Origin: Shumkonia mesophila
GTDB lineage: Bacteria > Pseudomonadota > Alphaproteobacteria > Rhodospirillales > Shumkoniaceae
Direction: 5' to 3'
DNA length: 64,000 bases
Assembly (NCBI RefSeq): GCF_026163695.1
Contig: NZ_JAOTID010000009.1
Span: forward strand, 1-64,000
Shown here piece by piece: positions 25,771 through 35,555 of this stretch (the first letter of the stretch is position 1; every line of letters begins with the position of its first letter). Made by a program: the position numbers and the translations under genes. The notes below the pieces were generated by a model. The model made no database searches and was not told where the DNA came from. It saw only the letters and a program-made list of their open reading frames with translations.

Positions 25771-26838
25771 ATGACCGACCCGCCGAAGTTGAAGGTCGCC
25801 CTGCTCGCCACGCCGGAAACCACGGCGTCGACGGTCTACGGCATGTACGACCTGTTCTGTTCCGCCGGGCGCGACTGGGACTTCGTCGTCAACGGCAAGC
25901 CGGGGGTCCAGAAGATCGAACCCCGCATCGTCGCCGAGAGCGCCGCCACGCTGAAGGCCGCCAACGGCATCTGCCTCAAGCCCGATTGTTCCTTCGCCGA
26001 CTTCCCCGCCCCCGACATCGTTTGCGTGTCCGATCTTTTCCTGGCGCCGGAAGAGGACGTCACCCGCCGTTACGCCGCCACCATCGATTGGCTGAAGGCC
26101 TGCCACGCCGCCGGCGCGACGGTCGCCTCGGCGTGCTCGGGCGCCATGCTGCTGGCCGCGGCCGGGCTTTTGGACGGCGGCGAGGCGACCACCCACTGGG
26201 CCTATTGCGAGGCCTTGGCCAAGCGCCATCCCCTCGTCCGGGTCAGCGCGTCGCGCGCCCTGGTGGCCACCGGCGACGGCCAGCGCGTCGTCACCTCCGG
26301 CGGCGGCTCGACCTGGTACGACATGGCGCTGTTCCTGGTCGCCCGCTTCCTCGGCCAGGAGGAGGCGATGCGGTTGGCCAAGCTCTATTTGCTGGACTGG
26401 CATCGCGTCGGCCAGCAGCCCTTCGCCTCGTTGGCCCGCCGCGTCCAAGGCGAGGACGCGGTCATCGGCACCTGCCAGGAATGGATCGCCGAGCGTTACG
26501 CCGACTCCAATCCGGTGGCCGGCATGATCGCGCTCTGCGGCCTGACCGAACGCACCTTCAAGCGCCGCTTCCGGGCGGCGACCGGCATGTCGCCGCTCGA
26601 TTACGTGCACACCGTGCGGATCGAGGAATCCAAGCAGTTGCTGGAAACCACCGAGATGTCCATCGAAGCGGTCGCCCAGGAGGTCGGCTATGAGGACGGC
26701 AGCTTCTTCCGGCGGCTGTTCCGCCGCGAGGTCGCCGTCACGCCAGCCCAGTACCGGCGGCAGTTCGGCCCGCTGCGCAAGGCCCTGCGCGGTCCCGGGA
26801 CCGCGCCGCCCGCGGCGCCGGGAGCTTTCCCGCCTTGA
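25771..26838 (+). CDS. GlxA-family transcriptional regulator (DJ-1/PfpI + AraC)
   Basis: A 355-residue activator-type protein. Residues 8-190 form a DJ-1/PfpI-like ligand domain with the nucleophile-elbow Cys C122 in ASACSGAMLL; residues about 240-335 form two AraC helix-turn-helix motifs (MIALCGLTERTFKRRFRAAT and IEAVAQEVGYEDGSFFRRLF). Related proteins such as GbdR control choline, betaine and carnitine use. The ATG at 25771 is chosen because the longer frame begins with TTG. It is divergent from the methyltransferase gene, its likely target. Confidence 0.9.
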   Translation: MTDPPKLKVALLATPETTASTVYGMYDLFCSAGRDWDFVVNGKPGVQKIEPRIVAESAATLKAANGICLKPDCSFADFPAPDIVCVSDLFLAPEEDVTRRYAATIDWLKACHAAGATVASACSGAMLLAAAGLLDGGEATTHWAYCEALAKRHPLVRVSASRALVATGDGQRVVTSGGGSTWYDMALFLVARFLGQEEAMRLAKLYLLDWHRVGQQPFASLARRVQGEDAVIGTCQEWIAERYADSNPVAGMIALCGLTERTFKRRFRAATGMSPLDYVHTVRIEESKQLLETTEMSIEAVAQEVGYEDGSFFRRLFRREVAVTPAQYRRQFGPLRKALRGPGTAPPAAPGAFPP

Positions 26839-26924
26839 CGCTCGGCGGGGCCGGGCGTATGGGACCGTGACGCCCGCCCTTCCGCTCCTCCTTCCCGGGC
26901 GCCGTTCCTGTGTGGAGGAAGAGA

Positions 26925-27887
26925 ATGGTACTCAAGGAATTCCGCACCGCCGACGGTCGCCTGGTCTGTCGCGATGGCCTTGTTCCATCGCCCGGCGATA
27001 GCGCCCGCCCGGTCTGGATCGACCTGATGGAGCCGTCGCCGGAAGAGGAGCGCCAGGTCGAAGCCTCGCTCGGCATCGACGTGCCGACCCACGAGGAGAT
27101 GCAGGAGATCGAGGCGTCGAGCCGGCTCTACGAGGAAGACGGGGCGCTGTTCATGACCGTCAGCGTGCTCCACAAGGCGACCACCGACGCCCCCGAGAGT
27201 TCGGCCGTCACCTTCATCCTGGCCAAGGACACGCTGGTCACCCTGCGCTACGCCGACCCCCTGCCCTTCCAGGCCCTGACCCGCAAGATCGAGCGCGGCC
27301 CCGGCCTCGGCGGCGGTTCGGCCGAAACGATCCTGATGGGCCTTCTGGAGCAGATCGTCGACCGTCTGGCCGACATCATGGAAGCCTGCGTCGCCGACCT
27401 CGAAGCCATTTCGCGCGAGGTGTTCGGCGATGACGGCAGCCGCGACCACAAGCTGGTACTGCGGCGGGTCGGCCGCGTCGGCGACCTGGCGACCAAGGCC
27501 AAGGACAGCCTGCTCAGCCTGAATCGCATGGTGCTGTTCCTGACCGCCCAGACGCGGGTCGGCAAGGAGACGCGGACCCGCCTCAAGACGCTGTCGCGCG
27601 ACGTGCTGTCGATCACCGAGCACGCCACCTTCGTGGCCAGCAAGGTGACCTTCCTGCTCGACGCCACCCTCGGGCTGATCAACATCGAGCAGAACAACAT
27701 CATCAAGATTTTTTCGGTGGCCGCGGTGGCCTTCCTGCCGCCGACGCTGATCGCCAGCATCTACGGCATGAATTTCCGCGTCCTGCCCGAGTTGGAATGG
27801 CCGTTCGGCTACCCTCTGGCCCTGGGGCTGATGGTGCTCTCCGCGGTGCTGCCGTTCCTGTACTTCAAGCGCAAGGGCTGGCTGTAG
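26925..27887 (+). CDS. corA: Magnesium/cobalt transporter CorA
   Basis: A 320-residue CorA-family divalent-cation channel. The long cytoplasmic N-terminal part (1-255) is followed by two membrane helices at about 263-283 and 296-314, with the diagnostic YGMNF loop directly after the first and a short basic C-terminal tail KRKGWL. GGAGG precedes the ATG at 26925; a GTG five codons upstream is less likely. It works as a pentamer in the inner membrane. The gene appears to stand alone. Confidence 0.93.
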   Translation: MVLKEFRTADGRLVCRDGLVPSPGDSARPVWIDLMEPSPEEERQVEASLGIDVPTHEEMQEIEASSRLYEEDGALFMTVSVLHKATTDAPESSAVTFILAKDTLVTLRYADPLPFQALTRKIERGPGLGGGSAETILMGLLEQIVDRLADIMEACVADLEAISREVFGDDGSRDHKLVLRRVGRVGDLATKAKDSLLSLNRMVLFLTAQTRVGKETRTRLKTLSRDVLSITEHATFVASKVTFLLDATLGLINIEQNNIIKIFSVAAVAFLPPTLIASIYGMNFRVLPELEWPFGYPLALGLMVLSAVLPFLYFKRKGWL

Positions 27888-27914
27888 GCGCCGCCCTTGC
27901 CGTGACGCCGGCCA

Positions 27915-28088
27915 TCAGCGGCCCCGCGCGCTGCCCTTCTTGATCTTCTGCACGAAGGCCGCGCCCTTGCGGCCGCCGGGCCCCTTGCCGGGATTGCCCG
28001 GGTTGTCGTGCGTCGCCCACGCCGGGCGCTCGTTGCCGCGCTCCTTGGCGGGCTTCTCGGTCTTCTTTTCCTGATCCTTTTCCGGCAT
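27915..28088 (-). CDS. Small basic hypothetical protein (57 aa)
   Basis: A 57-residue frame on the minus strand begins MPEKDQEKKTEKPAKERGNE and ends in KKGSARGR. It is rich in Lys, Glu and Gly, predicted disordered and basic overall. The ATG at 28088 has an excellent ribosome site, GGGAGGAT seven bases before it, which argues that it is real although too short for usual length cut-offs. It converges on corA with 27 bp between stop codons. I do not recognise a family and no function is proposed. Confidence 0.65.
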   Translation of the reverse strand: MPEKDQEKKTEKPAKERGNERPAWATHDNPGNPGKGPGGRKGAAFVQKIKKGSARGR

Positions 28089-28225
28089 GGCGTATCCTCC
28101 CGATCACAAGGGGCGCCGGCGCGCCCCGCTAGCGCCCTAGACATAGGGCCAAACGGGCTTCGGCGCAATCGGTGCAAGGGCCCCCGCCATACGAATCGCA
28201 GAAGGCGGATCGAAACAAAATCTCT

Positions 28226-28248
28226 CCTGCCCCCCCAGGGGGCGCAGG
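28226..28248. repeat. Short GC-rich hairpin
   Basis: CCTGC (28226-28230) and a C-run pair with a G-run and GCAGG (28244-28248) in the gap between the 57-aa gene and threonine aldolase. It resembles the other GC-rich intergenic palindromes of the window in style, not in sequence. A role is not evident. Confidence 0.35.
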
Positions 28249-28371
28249 GGAAATGTCACTTCCCTTCGTCCCCCTCCTGAAAGCCATTGGCGATATCCGG
28301 CCGGCGGCGTATTTTTCGCCGGACGTCGGCGAGCGATGCCGCGGACGCCGAACCGGATGATGGAGGACAGC

Positions 28372-29424
28372 ATGGCCCTGATCGACTTGCGCAGCGACAC
28401 GGTAACCCAGCCGACGGAGGCCATGCGCGAGGCCATGGCGCGGGCCGAGGTGGACGACGACGGACTCGGGCGCGACCCGACGACGCAGCGCCTGGAGGAC
28501 ATGGCCGCCGCCATGCTGGGCAAGGAGGCGGGCCTGTTCGTGGTCAGCGGTACGGCGTCCAACCTGGTCGCCCTGCTGGCGGTGGCGCCCGAACGGGGCA
28601 TCGTGCTGGCGCACCAGCTTTCCCACATCCTGAGGGCCGAGATGGGCGGTCTGGGCACCCTGGCGGGGCTGTTCTCGACCGCCATCCCCGGCGAGCGCGG
28701 GGCGATGGACCTGGACGCCCTGCGCGCCGAGATCCATCCCAAGCTGGCCCTGGGCACGCTGCCGACCGCGCTCATCGAGGTCGAGACCACCCACAACTTC
28801 TCCGGCGGCTATGCCCTGCCGCTGGATCACCTGGCGGCGGTGCAAGGCATCGGCAATGAATTCGGCGTTCCCGTCCACATGGACGGCGCCCGCATCTTCA
28901 ACGCGGCCGTCGCCCTGGGCGTGCCGGCCCGCGAGATCGCCAAATACGCCGACACCGTCGGCTTCTGCCTGTCGAAGGGGTTGAGCGCGCCGGTCGGCTC
29001 GGTGCTGTGCGGGCCGGCCGCCGTCATCGGGCGGGCCCGCCTGCTGCGCCGGATGATCGGCGGCACGTTGCGCCAATCGGGCGTCCTGGCGGCGGCCGGC
29101 ATCGTCGCCCTGGAGCAGATGGTCGAGCGCCTGGCCGAGGACCACGCCAATGCCCAGAGGCTGGCCCGCGGACTCCACGCCGTTTACCCCGGCATCGTCG
29201 ATCCCGCCAACGTTCAGACCAACATCGTCATGCTGGACCTGGCCAAGGCGGGCCGGCCGTCGGCATGGTTCGCCGCCGGCTTCGAACGCCACGGCATCCG
29301 CGCCCGCGGCAACGATACGCCCCATATGCGGATGGTGACTCACCGCCAGGTCGCGCAGACCGACGTCGACCGCGCGCTCGAGGTGTTCGCCGCCCTGTGG
29401 AACGAGGCGAAGGTGGCCGCCTAG
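28372..29424 (+). CDS. ltaE: Low-specificity L-threonine aldolase
   Basis: A 350-residue PLP enzyme splitting L-threonine or other beta-hydroxy amino acids into glycine and an aldehyde. The N-terminus IDLRSDTVTQPTEAMREAM is diagnostic, VHMDGARIFNAAVALG holds the PLP-binding Asp, and K202 in CLSKGLSAPVGS is the Schiff-base lysine. GGAGG precedes the ATG at 28372; an upstream in-frame ATG pair lacks such a site. A D-threonine-aldolase-like gene lies 3 kb downstream, so both configurations of hydroxy amino acids may be used. Confidence 0.92.
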   Translation: MALIDLRSDTVTQPTEAMREAMARAEVDDDGLGRDPTTQRLEDMAAAMLGKEAGLFVVSGTASNLVALLAVAPERGIVLAHQLSHILRAEMGGLGTLAGLFSTAIPGERGAMDLDALRAEIHPKLALGTLPTALIEVETTHNFSGGYALPLDHLAAVQGIGNEFGVPVHMDGARIFNAAVALGVPAREIAKYADTVGFCLSKGLSAPVGSVLCGPAAVIGRARLLRRMIGGTLRQSGVLAAAGIVALEQMVERLAEDHANAQRLARGLHAVYPGIVDPANVQTNIVMLDLAKAGRPSAWFAAGFERHGIRARGNDTPHMRMVTHRQVAQTDVDRALEVFAALWNEAKVAA

Positions 29425-29431
29425 GCTGGGC

Positions 29432-29550
29432 GGAATTTCGGTGACAGGAATTTCGGTGACAGAATTTCGGTGACAGTGCACTAAATTCTGAGTCTTCGGC
29501 TGGTTGCAGGAAACCCTCGCTTCCGAATTTAGTGCACTGTCACCGAAATT
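29432..29550. repeat. Second palindromic repeat with tandem 15-mers
   Basis: GAATTTCGGTGACA-type units repeat in tandem at 29432-29446, 29447-29461 and, as the outer part of a palindrome, from 29462. The 26-bp arm 29463-29488 is perfectly inverted at 29525-29550 around a 36-base loop. The layout (outer unit repeated beside a long palindrome) matches the element at 22906-23006, though the sequence differs. It fills the gap between threonine aldolase and the MFS gene and overlaps the latter's last codons. Confidence 0.85.
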
Positions 29551-30842
29551 GATCCGCGATCCTCCAGCGGCTGGCAGCGGGTTTCGCGCACCAGCAGCGC
29601 GGCGACGATGCCGGCCACGCCCAGCACGACCATGCTGAGGAAGGCGGTGCGGAAGGTGGCGACCGAATAGATGCGGGCGCCCTCGATCAGCCGGCCGTCC
29701 CAGTTGAGGTCCAGGAGCCAGCCCAGCAGCGGCTGGAAGACGGCGGCGATGCCCATGTTCAGCAGGTTGACCAGGCCCATGGCGGTGGCCGCCCGTTCGG
29801 CCCGGTTGTGCTCGCGCGTGAAGGCGAAGCCGACCGGGGTGGCCCCCGAGGCGATGCCGCCGGCCAGCAGCAGCGCCTGGGCCGCCAGCAGCGGCAGGCC
29901 GGGCAGGAAGACCAGGGCGGCGGTGGCGCAGGTGGTGACGGCGGTGCCGATGACCATCGGCGGCTTGCGCCGGCGGATGCGGTCGGAGAACCAGCCCATG
30001 AGGACCGAGCCGATGGCATGGCCGACCAGGAAGATCGAGGTCGTCGCCGCGGCGGCCGGCCGTTCCAGCCCGTAGGCCTCCATCATGAACGGCACCCCCC
30101 ACAAGCCGGCGAAGGCCAGCATGGGGACTGCCATCGAGCCCATGATCAGCGGCAGAACCCAGTTGGCCGGCGTCGCCAGCAGGCCGCCGATCCCCCTGAA
30201 CACGGACGGGCGGACGTCGATGGCGGGAGGCGGCGCGTCGTCGCGGCGGTCCCGCGCGATCGCCCAGATCAGGCCGCCGATGGCGACCGCGACGAGGGCG
30301 GCGACGACCATGGTGGCCCGCCAGCCGACGGCGCCGATGGCGGCGGCCAGGGGAGCCTGGCCGTTGATGGCACCGAACGCCCCCAACATGGTGGTGAGCC
30401 CGGTAACCAGCGCGAAACGTTCGGGTGGGAACCACACGGCGCACAGCTTCAGGGTGCCGATCAGAGCGAAACCGGCCCCGGCGCCGACCAGCAGGCGGCC
30501 CATGTAGGCGACGCCGATGGTCGGGGCCAGCGCGAACATCAGGCTGCCGGCGCCGGAGAGGACGGCGGCGGCGGCCAGTACCCGGCGCGGCCCGAAGCGG
30601 TCGATGGTGACGCCAACCGGAATCTGCAGGCCGGCATAGGCGTAGAAATAGAAGGCGGCAAGGTTGCCGAGGACCGCGCCGCCGACGCCGAAGTCGCGCA
30701 TGATGTCGGCGACGGTGACGCTGGGCACCATCCGTTGGAAGAAGGCGTAACAGAAGAACAGCGCGCCGACACTCCACACCGCCCAGGGACGGAATGCGGG
30801 AGCGAGAAAGGCGGACGTTTCCGGCCGGCGATTCTTGTTCAT
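29529..30842 (-). CDS. MFS transporter
   Basis: A 437-residue major-facilitator protein with about 12 membrane helices. The loop 2-3 signature is GVTIDRFGPRRVLAAAAVL and the equivalent second-half segment is MGWFSDRIRRRKPPMVIG. It resembles the anion/sugar-acid type of MFS carriers; substrate unknown. The ATG at 30842 (MNKNRRPET) is preferred, with an ATG eight codons upstream as alternative. The last residues SISVTVH and the stop codon are encoded by the palindromic repeat, so the original C-terminus was probably replaced or extended by that element. Confidence 0.88.
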   Translation of the reverse strand: MNKNRRPETSAFLAPAFRPWAVWSVGALFFCYAFFQRMVPSVTVADIMRDFGVGGAVLGNLAAFYFYAYAGLQIPVGVTIDRFGPRRVLAAAAVLSGAGSLMFALAPTIGVAYMGRLLVGAGAGFALIGTLKLCAVWFPPERFALVTGLTTMLGAFGAINGQAPLAAAIGAVGWRATMVVAALVAVAIGGLIWAIARDRRDDAPPPAIDVRPSVFRGIGGLLATPANWVLPLIMGSMAVPMLAFAGLWGVPFMMEAYGLERPAAAATTSIFLVGHAIGSVLMGWFSDRIRRRKPPMVIGTAVTTCATAALVFLPGLPLLAAQALLLAGGIASGATPVGFAFTREHNRAERAATAMGLVNLLNMGIAAVFQPLLGWLLDLNWDGRLIEGARIYSVATFRTAFLSMVVLGVAGIVAALLVRETRCQPLEDRGSISVTVH

Positions 30843-30997
30843 TTTTCGCCCTTTCGGCCCGACCATAGCAGGGGGCGCGGCGGCGCAACACCCCTTTGTC
30901 GGGGCACCGGCGGAACAGCCGTGGTGAAGATTTTTCTCCCCCCGGCGGGGCGGAAACGGCTATCTAGGGAAAGATCCAAGAAAGGGGGACCGATCCG

Positions 30998-32536
30998 ATG
31001 GATTGCGCCGAAAGCCTGTTCAAGACCGCCGTGGCGGCCGGAATCGACGTCTGCTTCGCCAACGCCGGCACCTCCGAGATGCCGATGGTGGCAGCGCTGG
31101 ATTCGGTGCCCGGCGTGCGCGGCATCCTCTGCCTGTTCGAGGGCGGCTGCACCGGCGCCGCCGACGGCTACGCGCGCATGGCCAACCGGCCGGCGATGAC
31201 CCTTCTGCACGCCGGCGCCGGCGTCGCCAACGCCTCGGCCAACCTGCACAACGCCCGGCGCGCCGGCTCGCCCATGATCAACCTGATCGGCGATCAGCCG
31301 ACCTGGCACCGCCCGTTCGATCCGCTGCTCAATTCCGATCTCGACGCCATCGCCGGCTGGTCCTCGCCGTGGATCCGCCGCGCCGATGTGGCCGGCCGGG
31401 TCGCCGCCGACATGGCCGACGCGGCGGAGGCCGCGCAGGGCGGCGCCATCGCCCATCTCATCCTGCCGCTCGACTCGCTGTGGGAAGACGTCGTCGGCCC
31501 CGCCAACCCGCGACCGCGGCCGGTCGCGCCCGCCGTCGATGCCGGCGTCGTCGCAACTGTCGCCGCTGCCCTGCGCGCCTCGAAGTCGGCGGCGCTGTTG
31601 CTGCGCGGCCTCGCCTTGCAGGAAGCCGGGCTCAAGGCCGCCGCCCGTATCCGCGCCGCGACCGGCTGCCGGCTTCTGTGCGACACCTTCGTGCCGCGCG
31701 TCGAGCGCGGTCCCGGCCTGCCCGCCGTCGAGCGGGTGCCCTACTTTCCGGAAGCCGGGGTGGCGGCGCTCGCGGGCCTGGCCGACCTCGTGCTGGTCGG
31801 CGGCGCCGAGCCGGTCGCCTTTTTCGGCTATGCGGGCCAGCCCAGCCGCTTCGCTCCCGATGCCTGCCGCCGCCATGTCCTGGCCCGGCCCGGCGACGAC
31901 GGGGTGGCGGCGCTGGTGGCCGTCGCCGACGCCTTGGGGGCGCCGGTCGAGGCGCCGGCGGAATCGCTGCCGCCGCTGCCGGCCAGCCCGACCGGACGCC
32001 TGACCGCCGAAACCATCGGCGCCGCCCTGGCCCGGGCGCTGCCGGAAGGGGCCATCGTGGTCGACGAGTCGATCTCGTGTAGCCCGCCGCTCTATGCCGC
32101 CACCGCCGGGGCGCCCCGCCACACCTACATGCTGGTGTCGGGCGGCGCCATCGGCTGGGGTTTCCCGGGCGCCACCGGGGCCGCCGTCGCCTGCCCCGAC
32201 CGGCCGGTCATCGCCATGCAGGCCGACGGCAGCGGCATGTACACGCTGCAATCGCTGTGGACCCAGGCTCGCGAGGGCCTCAACGTCACCACCGTCATCT
32301 ACGCCAACAACACCTACGAGATCATCAAGGCCGAACTGGCCCGCGCCGGCATCGACAATCCCGGCCCGCGGGCCAACGCCTTGGCCGATTTCCGCGATGC
32401 GCCGCTCGACTGGGTGGCACTGGCCCGCGGCCACGGGGTGCCCGGCGTCAGGGTCGAGCGGGCCGAGGACCTGGTGCGCGAGATCGGGAAAGCCGTCGCC
32501 GAGCCGGGGCCGCACCTGATCGAAGCGGCGATGTAA
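30998..32536 (+). CDS. Thiamine-diphosphate enzyme, acetolactate-synthase-like
   Basis: A 512-residue member of the ThDP-dependent decarboxylase/acetolactate synthase family. The catalytic glutamate is E48 in CLFEGGCTGAADGYARM, followed by the Pyr domain, a middle domain and the PP domain. The ThDP motif reads QADGSGMYTLQ with A409 where most relatives have Gly, and continues to VIYANN. No regulatory subunit (ilvH-like) is adjacent, so a biosynthetic acetolactate synthase is unlikely. The D-threonine-aldolase-like gene starts 14 bp downstream with its own AAGGAG, implying a shared pathway on 2-keto or hydroxy acids. Reaction unknown. Confidence 0.85.
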   Translation: MDCAESLFKTAVAAGIDVCFANAGTSEMPMVAALDSVPGVRGILCLFEGGCTGAADGYARMANRPAMTLLHAGAGVANASANLHNARRAGSPMINLIGDQPTWHRPFDPLLNSDLDAIAGWSSPWIRRADVAGRVAADMADAAEAAQGGAIAHLILPLDSLWEDVVGPANPRPRPVAPAVDAGVVATVAAALRASKSAALLLRGLALQEAGLKAAARIRAATGCRLLCDTFVPRVERGPGLPAVERVPYFPEAGVAALAGLADLVLVGGAEPVAFFGYAGQPSRFAPDACRRHVLARPGDDGVAALVAVADALGAPVEAPAESLPPLPASPTGRLTAETIGAALARALPEGAIVVDESISCSPPLYAATAGAPRHTYMLVSGGAIGWGFPGATGAAVACPDRPVIAMQADGSGMYTLQSLWTQAREGLNVTTVIYANNTYEIIKAELARAGIDNPGPRANALADFRDAPLDWVALARGHGVPGVRVERAEDLVREIGKAVAEPGPHLIEAAM

Positions 32537-32550
32537 GCCAAGGAGCCGCC

Positions 32551-33675
32551 ATGACGACCCGCCCCCCCGCCCGCGTCGGCGACCCCGTCGCCGCCGTCGA
32601 CACCCCGGCGCTGCTCGTCGACCTCGACGCGCTGGAGCGCAACCTGCAAAAGATGGCCGCCTTCGCCAGCAAGGCCGGCGTTAGGCTGCGGCCCCACGCC
32701 AAGACCCACAAGTGCCCGCCGATCGCGCTTAGGCAGATCGCCTTGGGCGCCGTCGGCGTCTGCTGCCAGAAGGTGTCGGAGGCCGAGGCGATGGCGGCGG
32801 GCGGCATCGGCGACATCCTGGTCAGCAACGAGATCGTCGGCGAGGCCAAGGTGGCGAGGCTGGCCGCCCTGGCCCGCCAGGTTCGCGTCACGGTGCTGGC
32901 CGACCATCCCGACATGGTGGCCGCCTATGGCGCCGCCGCGCGGCGCTTCGGGGCCGAGTTGGCGGTACTAGTCGAACTGCGATCGGGCGCCGTCCGGGCT
33001 GGCGTCGATCCGGGGCCGGCGGCCCTCGATCTGGCGCGCCGCATTGTCGCCGAGCCGGCGTTGCACTTCGCCGGGCTCCAGGCCTATCAGGGTGGGGCCC
33101 AGCACATCCGCGATTTCGCCGAGCGGCGCGAGGCCAGCGAACGATGGATCGCCGCCGTCGCCGCCACCAAGACATTGCTGGCCGAGAACGGCCTCTCCTG
33201 CGAACTCGTCACCGGGGCCGGCACCGGCACCCACGCTTTCGAGGGCAGAAGCGGCGTCTTCAACGAGATCCAGCCCGGCTCCTACGCCGTCATGGACGCC
33301 GACTATGGCCTCAACCGGGACTCGGAGGGCGGCTTCGTTGCCGACTTCGAGAACAGCCTGTTCATCCTGACCACGGTGATGAGCCGGAACTTCGCCGATT
33401 TCGCGGTGGTTGACGCCGGGGTCAAGGCCGGCAACATCGACCAGGCGATGCCCACCGTGTGGGAGCGGCCGGGCCTGACCTACGTGTCGGCGGCCGACGA
33501 GCACGGCGCCATCAAGGTGGCGACCGGCGGCAACGCGCCGCATCTGGGCGAGAAATTGCGCCTGGTGCCGGGCCATTGCGACCCGACCATCAACCTGCAC
33601 GACTGGATCGTCGGCGTGCGGCACGGCACGGTCGAGGCGGTGTGGCCGGTGGCGGCGCGCGGCGCCGTACTTTAG
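32551..33675 (+). CDS. DSD1-family PLP enzyme (D-threonine / D-3-hydroxyaspartate aldolase-like)
   Basis: A 374-residue fold-type III PLP enzyme. K51 in RPHAKTHKCP is the PLP lysine, the barrel runs to about residue 260, and the C-terminal beta domain carries the zinc pair H342-C343 in PGHCDPTINLHD, the mark of the D-serine dehydratase / D-threonine aldolase group. Enzymes of this group split D-beta-hydroxy amino acids to glycine and an aldehyde or keto acid. It is cotranscribed with the ThDP enzyme 14 bp upstream and converges on the N-formylglutamate amidohydrolase gene. Confidence 0.88.
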   Translation: MTTRPPARVGDPVAAVDTPALLVDLDALERNLQKMAAFASKAGVRLRPHAKTHKCPPIALRQIALGAVGVCCQKVSEAEAMAAGGIGDILVSNEIVGEAKVARLAALARQVRVTVLADHPDMVAAYGAAARRFGAELAVLVELRSGAVRAGVDPGPAALDLARRIVAEPALHFAGLQAYQGGAQHIRDFAERREASERWIAAVAATKTLLAENGLSCELVTGAGTGTHAFEGRSGVFNEIQPGSYAVMDADYGLNRDSEGGFVADFENSLFILTTVMSRNFADFAVVDAGVKAGNIDQAMPTVWERPGLTYVSAADEHGAIKVATGGNAPHLGEKLRLVPGHCDPTINLHDWIVGVRHGTVEAVWPVAARGAVL

Positions 33676-33683
33676 GGACGGCG

Positions 33684-34550
33684 CTAGGCGGCCTTCGTCC
33701 GCTCCTTGGCGAAATCGCAGATCCTGCCGATCAGGGTGGTGATGTCGGCCTTGAGTTTCCCGAAGCCGGCCGTCTTCACCTTGGTGGCGTCGTCGAGGAA
33801 AAGATCGCGGTTGATCTCGATCTGCAGGCTGTGGCGGCCCTTGGCCGGGGCGCCGACCATACGCACCAGTTCGACCCCCTTGAAGGGATCGTTCAGCGCC
33901 ACGCGATAGCCCAGGGCGCGGATTTCGCCAGCCACGAAAGCGATGAAGTCGGGGCCGCAGGTGGTGCCGTCGAGGTTCCCCAGCACGAAGTCGGCCCGGC
34001 GGATACCGGCGCCTTCCGGCGAGCGCTCGTCGCTGACGGCCGGCATGGAGTGGCAATTGACGTGCCACACGCCGCCGAACCGCCGGTGTGCGCGGTTTAC
34101 CGTTTCCATCAGGGTTTGCTGGTAGGGCTGGTGGTAGGTGTCGATGCGCGTCTTGACCTCGGCCACCGTCAGCTTGCGGGTGTAGATGGGGCAGCCCGGC
34201 CGGACCAGCCGCCAGATCAGGCCGATGCCCGACGTGGTCTTGACGCTGGGCGTCACCGGGCCCGGCCACGGCGCGTCCAGAAGCTCCTGGTCGATGTCGG
34301 CGGTGGCGCGGTTGGCGTCGATGTAGGCGCGCGGGAAATGGGCCGTGAGGAAGGCGGCGCCGAAGCGGGGCGCCGCGGCGTACAATTCCTCGACATAGGT
34401 GTCTTCGCCGGTGCGCACGACATGCTCGGGCGCCGCATAGTCGAAATCGTCGGGGTAGACGGTTCCGCTGTGCGGCGAATCGAAGACGACGGGAACCTCG
34501 GGCGCTGTCGGGGCTTCGAGGGTCAGCACGCCGGGAATGCGTCGGTTCAT
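33684..34550 (-). CDS. N-formylglutamate amidohydrolase family protein
   Basis: A 288-residue metal-dependent amidase family member. Diagnostic segments are VVFDSPHSGTVYP, RAYIDANRATADIDQELL, WHVNCHSMP with metal-site His, and LQIEINRDLF with the conserved Glu. Classical HutG enzymes act in histidine degradation, but no hut genes are present; it is the last gene of a dipeptide ABC operon, 6 bp after dppF. I infer that it hydrolyses an N-formyl or N-acyl amino acid brought in by that transporter. Confidence 0.88.
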   Translation of the reverse strand: MNRRIPGVLTLEAPTAPEVPVVFDSPHSGTVYPDDFDYAAPEHVVRTGEDTYVEELYAAAPRFGAAFLTAHFPRAYIDANRATADIDQELLDAPWPGPVTPSVKTTSGIGLIWRLVRPGCPIYTRKLTVAEVKTRIDTYHQPYQQTLMETVNRAHRRFGGVWHVNCHSMPAVSDERSPEGAGIRRADFVLGNLDGTTCGPDFIAFVAGEIRALGYRVALNDPFKGVELVRMVGAPAKGRHSLQIEINRDLFLDDATKVKTAGFGKLKADITTLIGRICDFAKERTKAA

Positions 34551-34556
34551 GGGGCC

Positions 34557-35551
<995 letters not shown>

Positions 35552-35555
<4 letters not shown>

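Noticed and set aside
28129-30891. 920-aa minus-strand frame
   Set aside because: It runs antisense through threonine aldolase and out of frame through the MFS gene; both of these have clear family motifs and ribosome sites.
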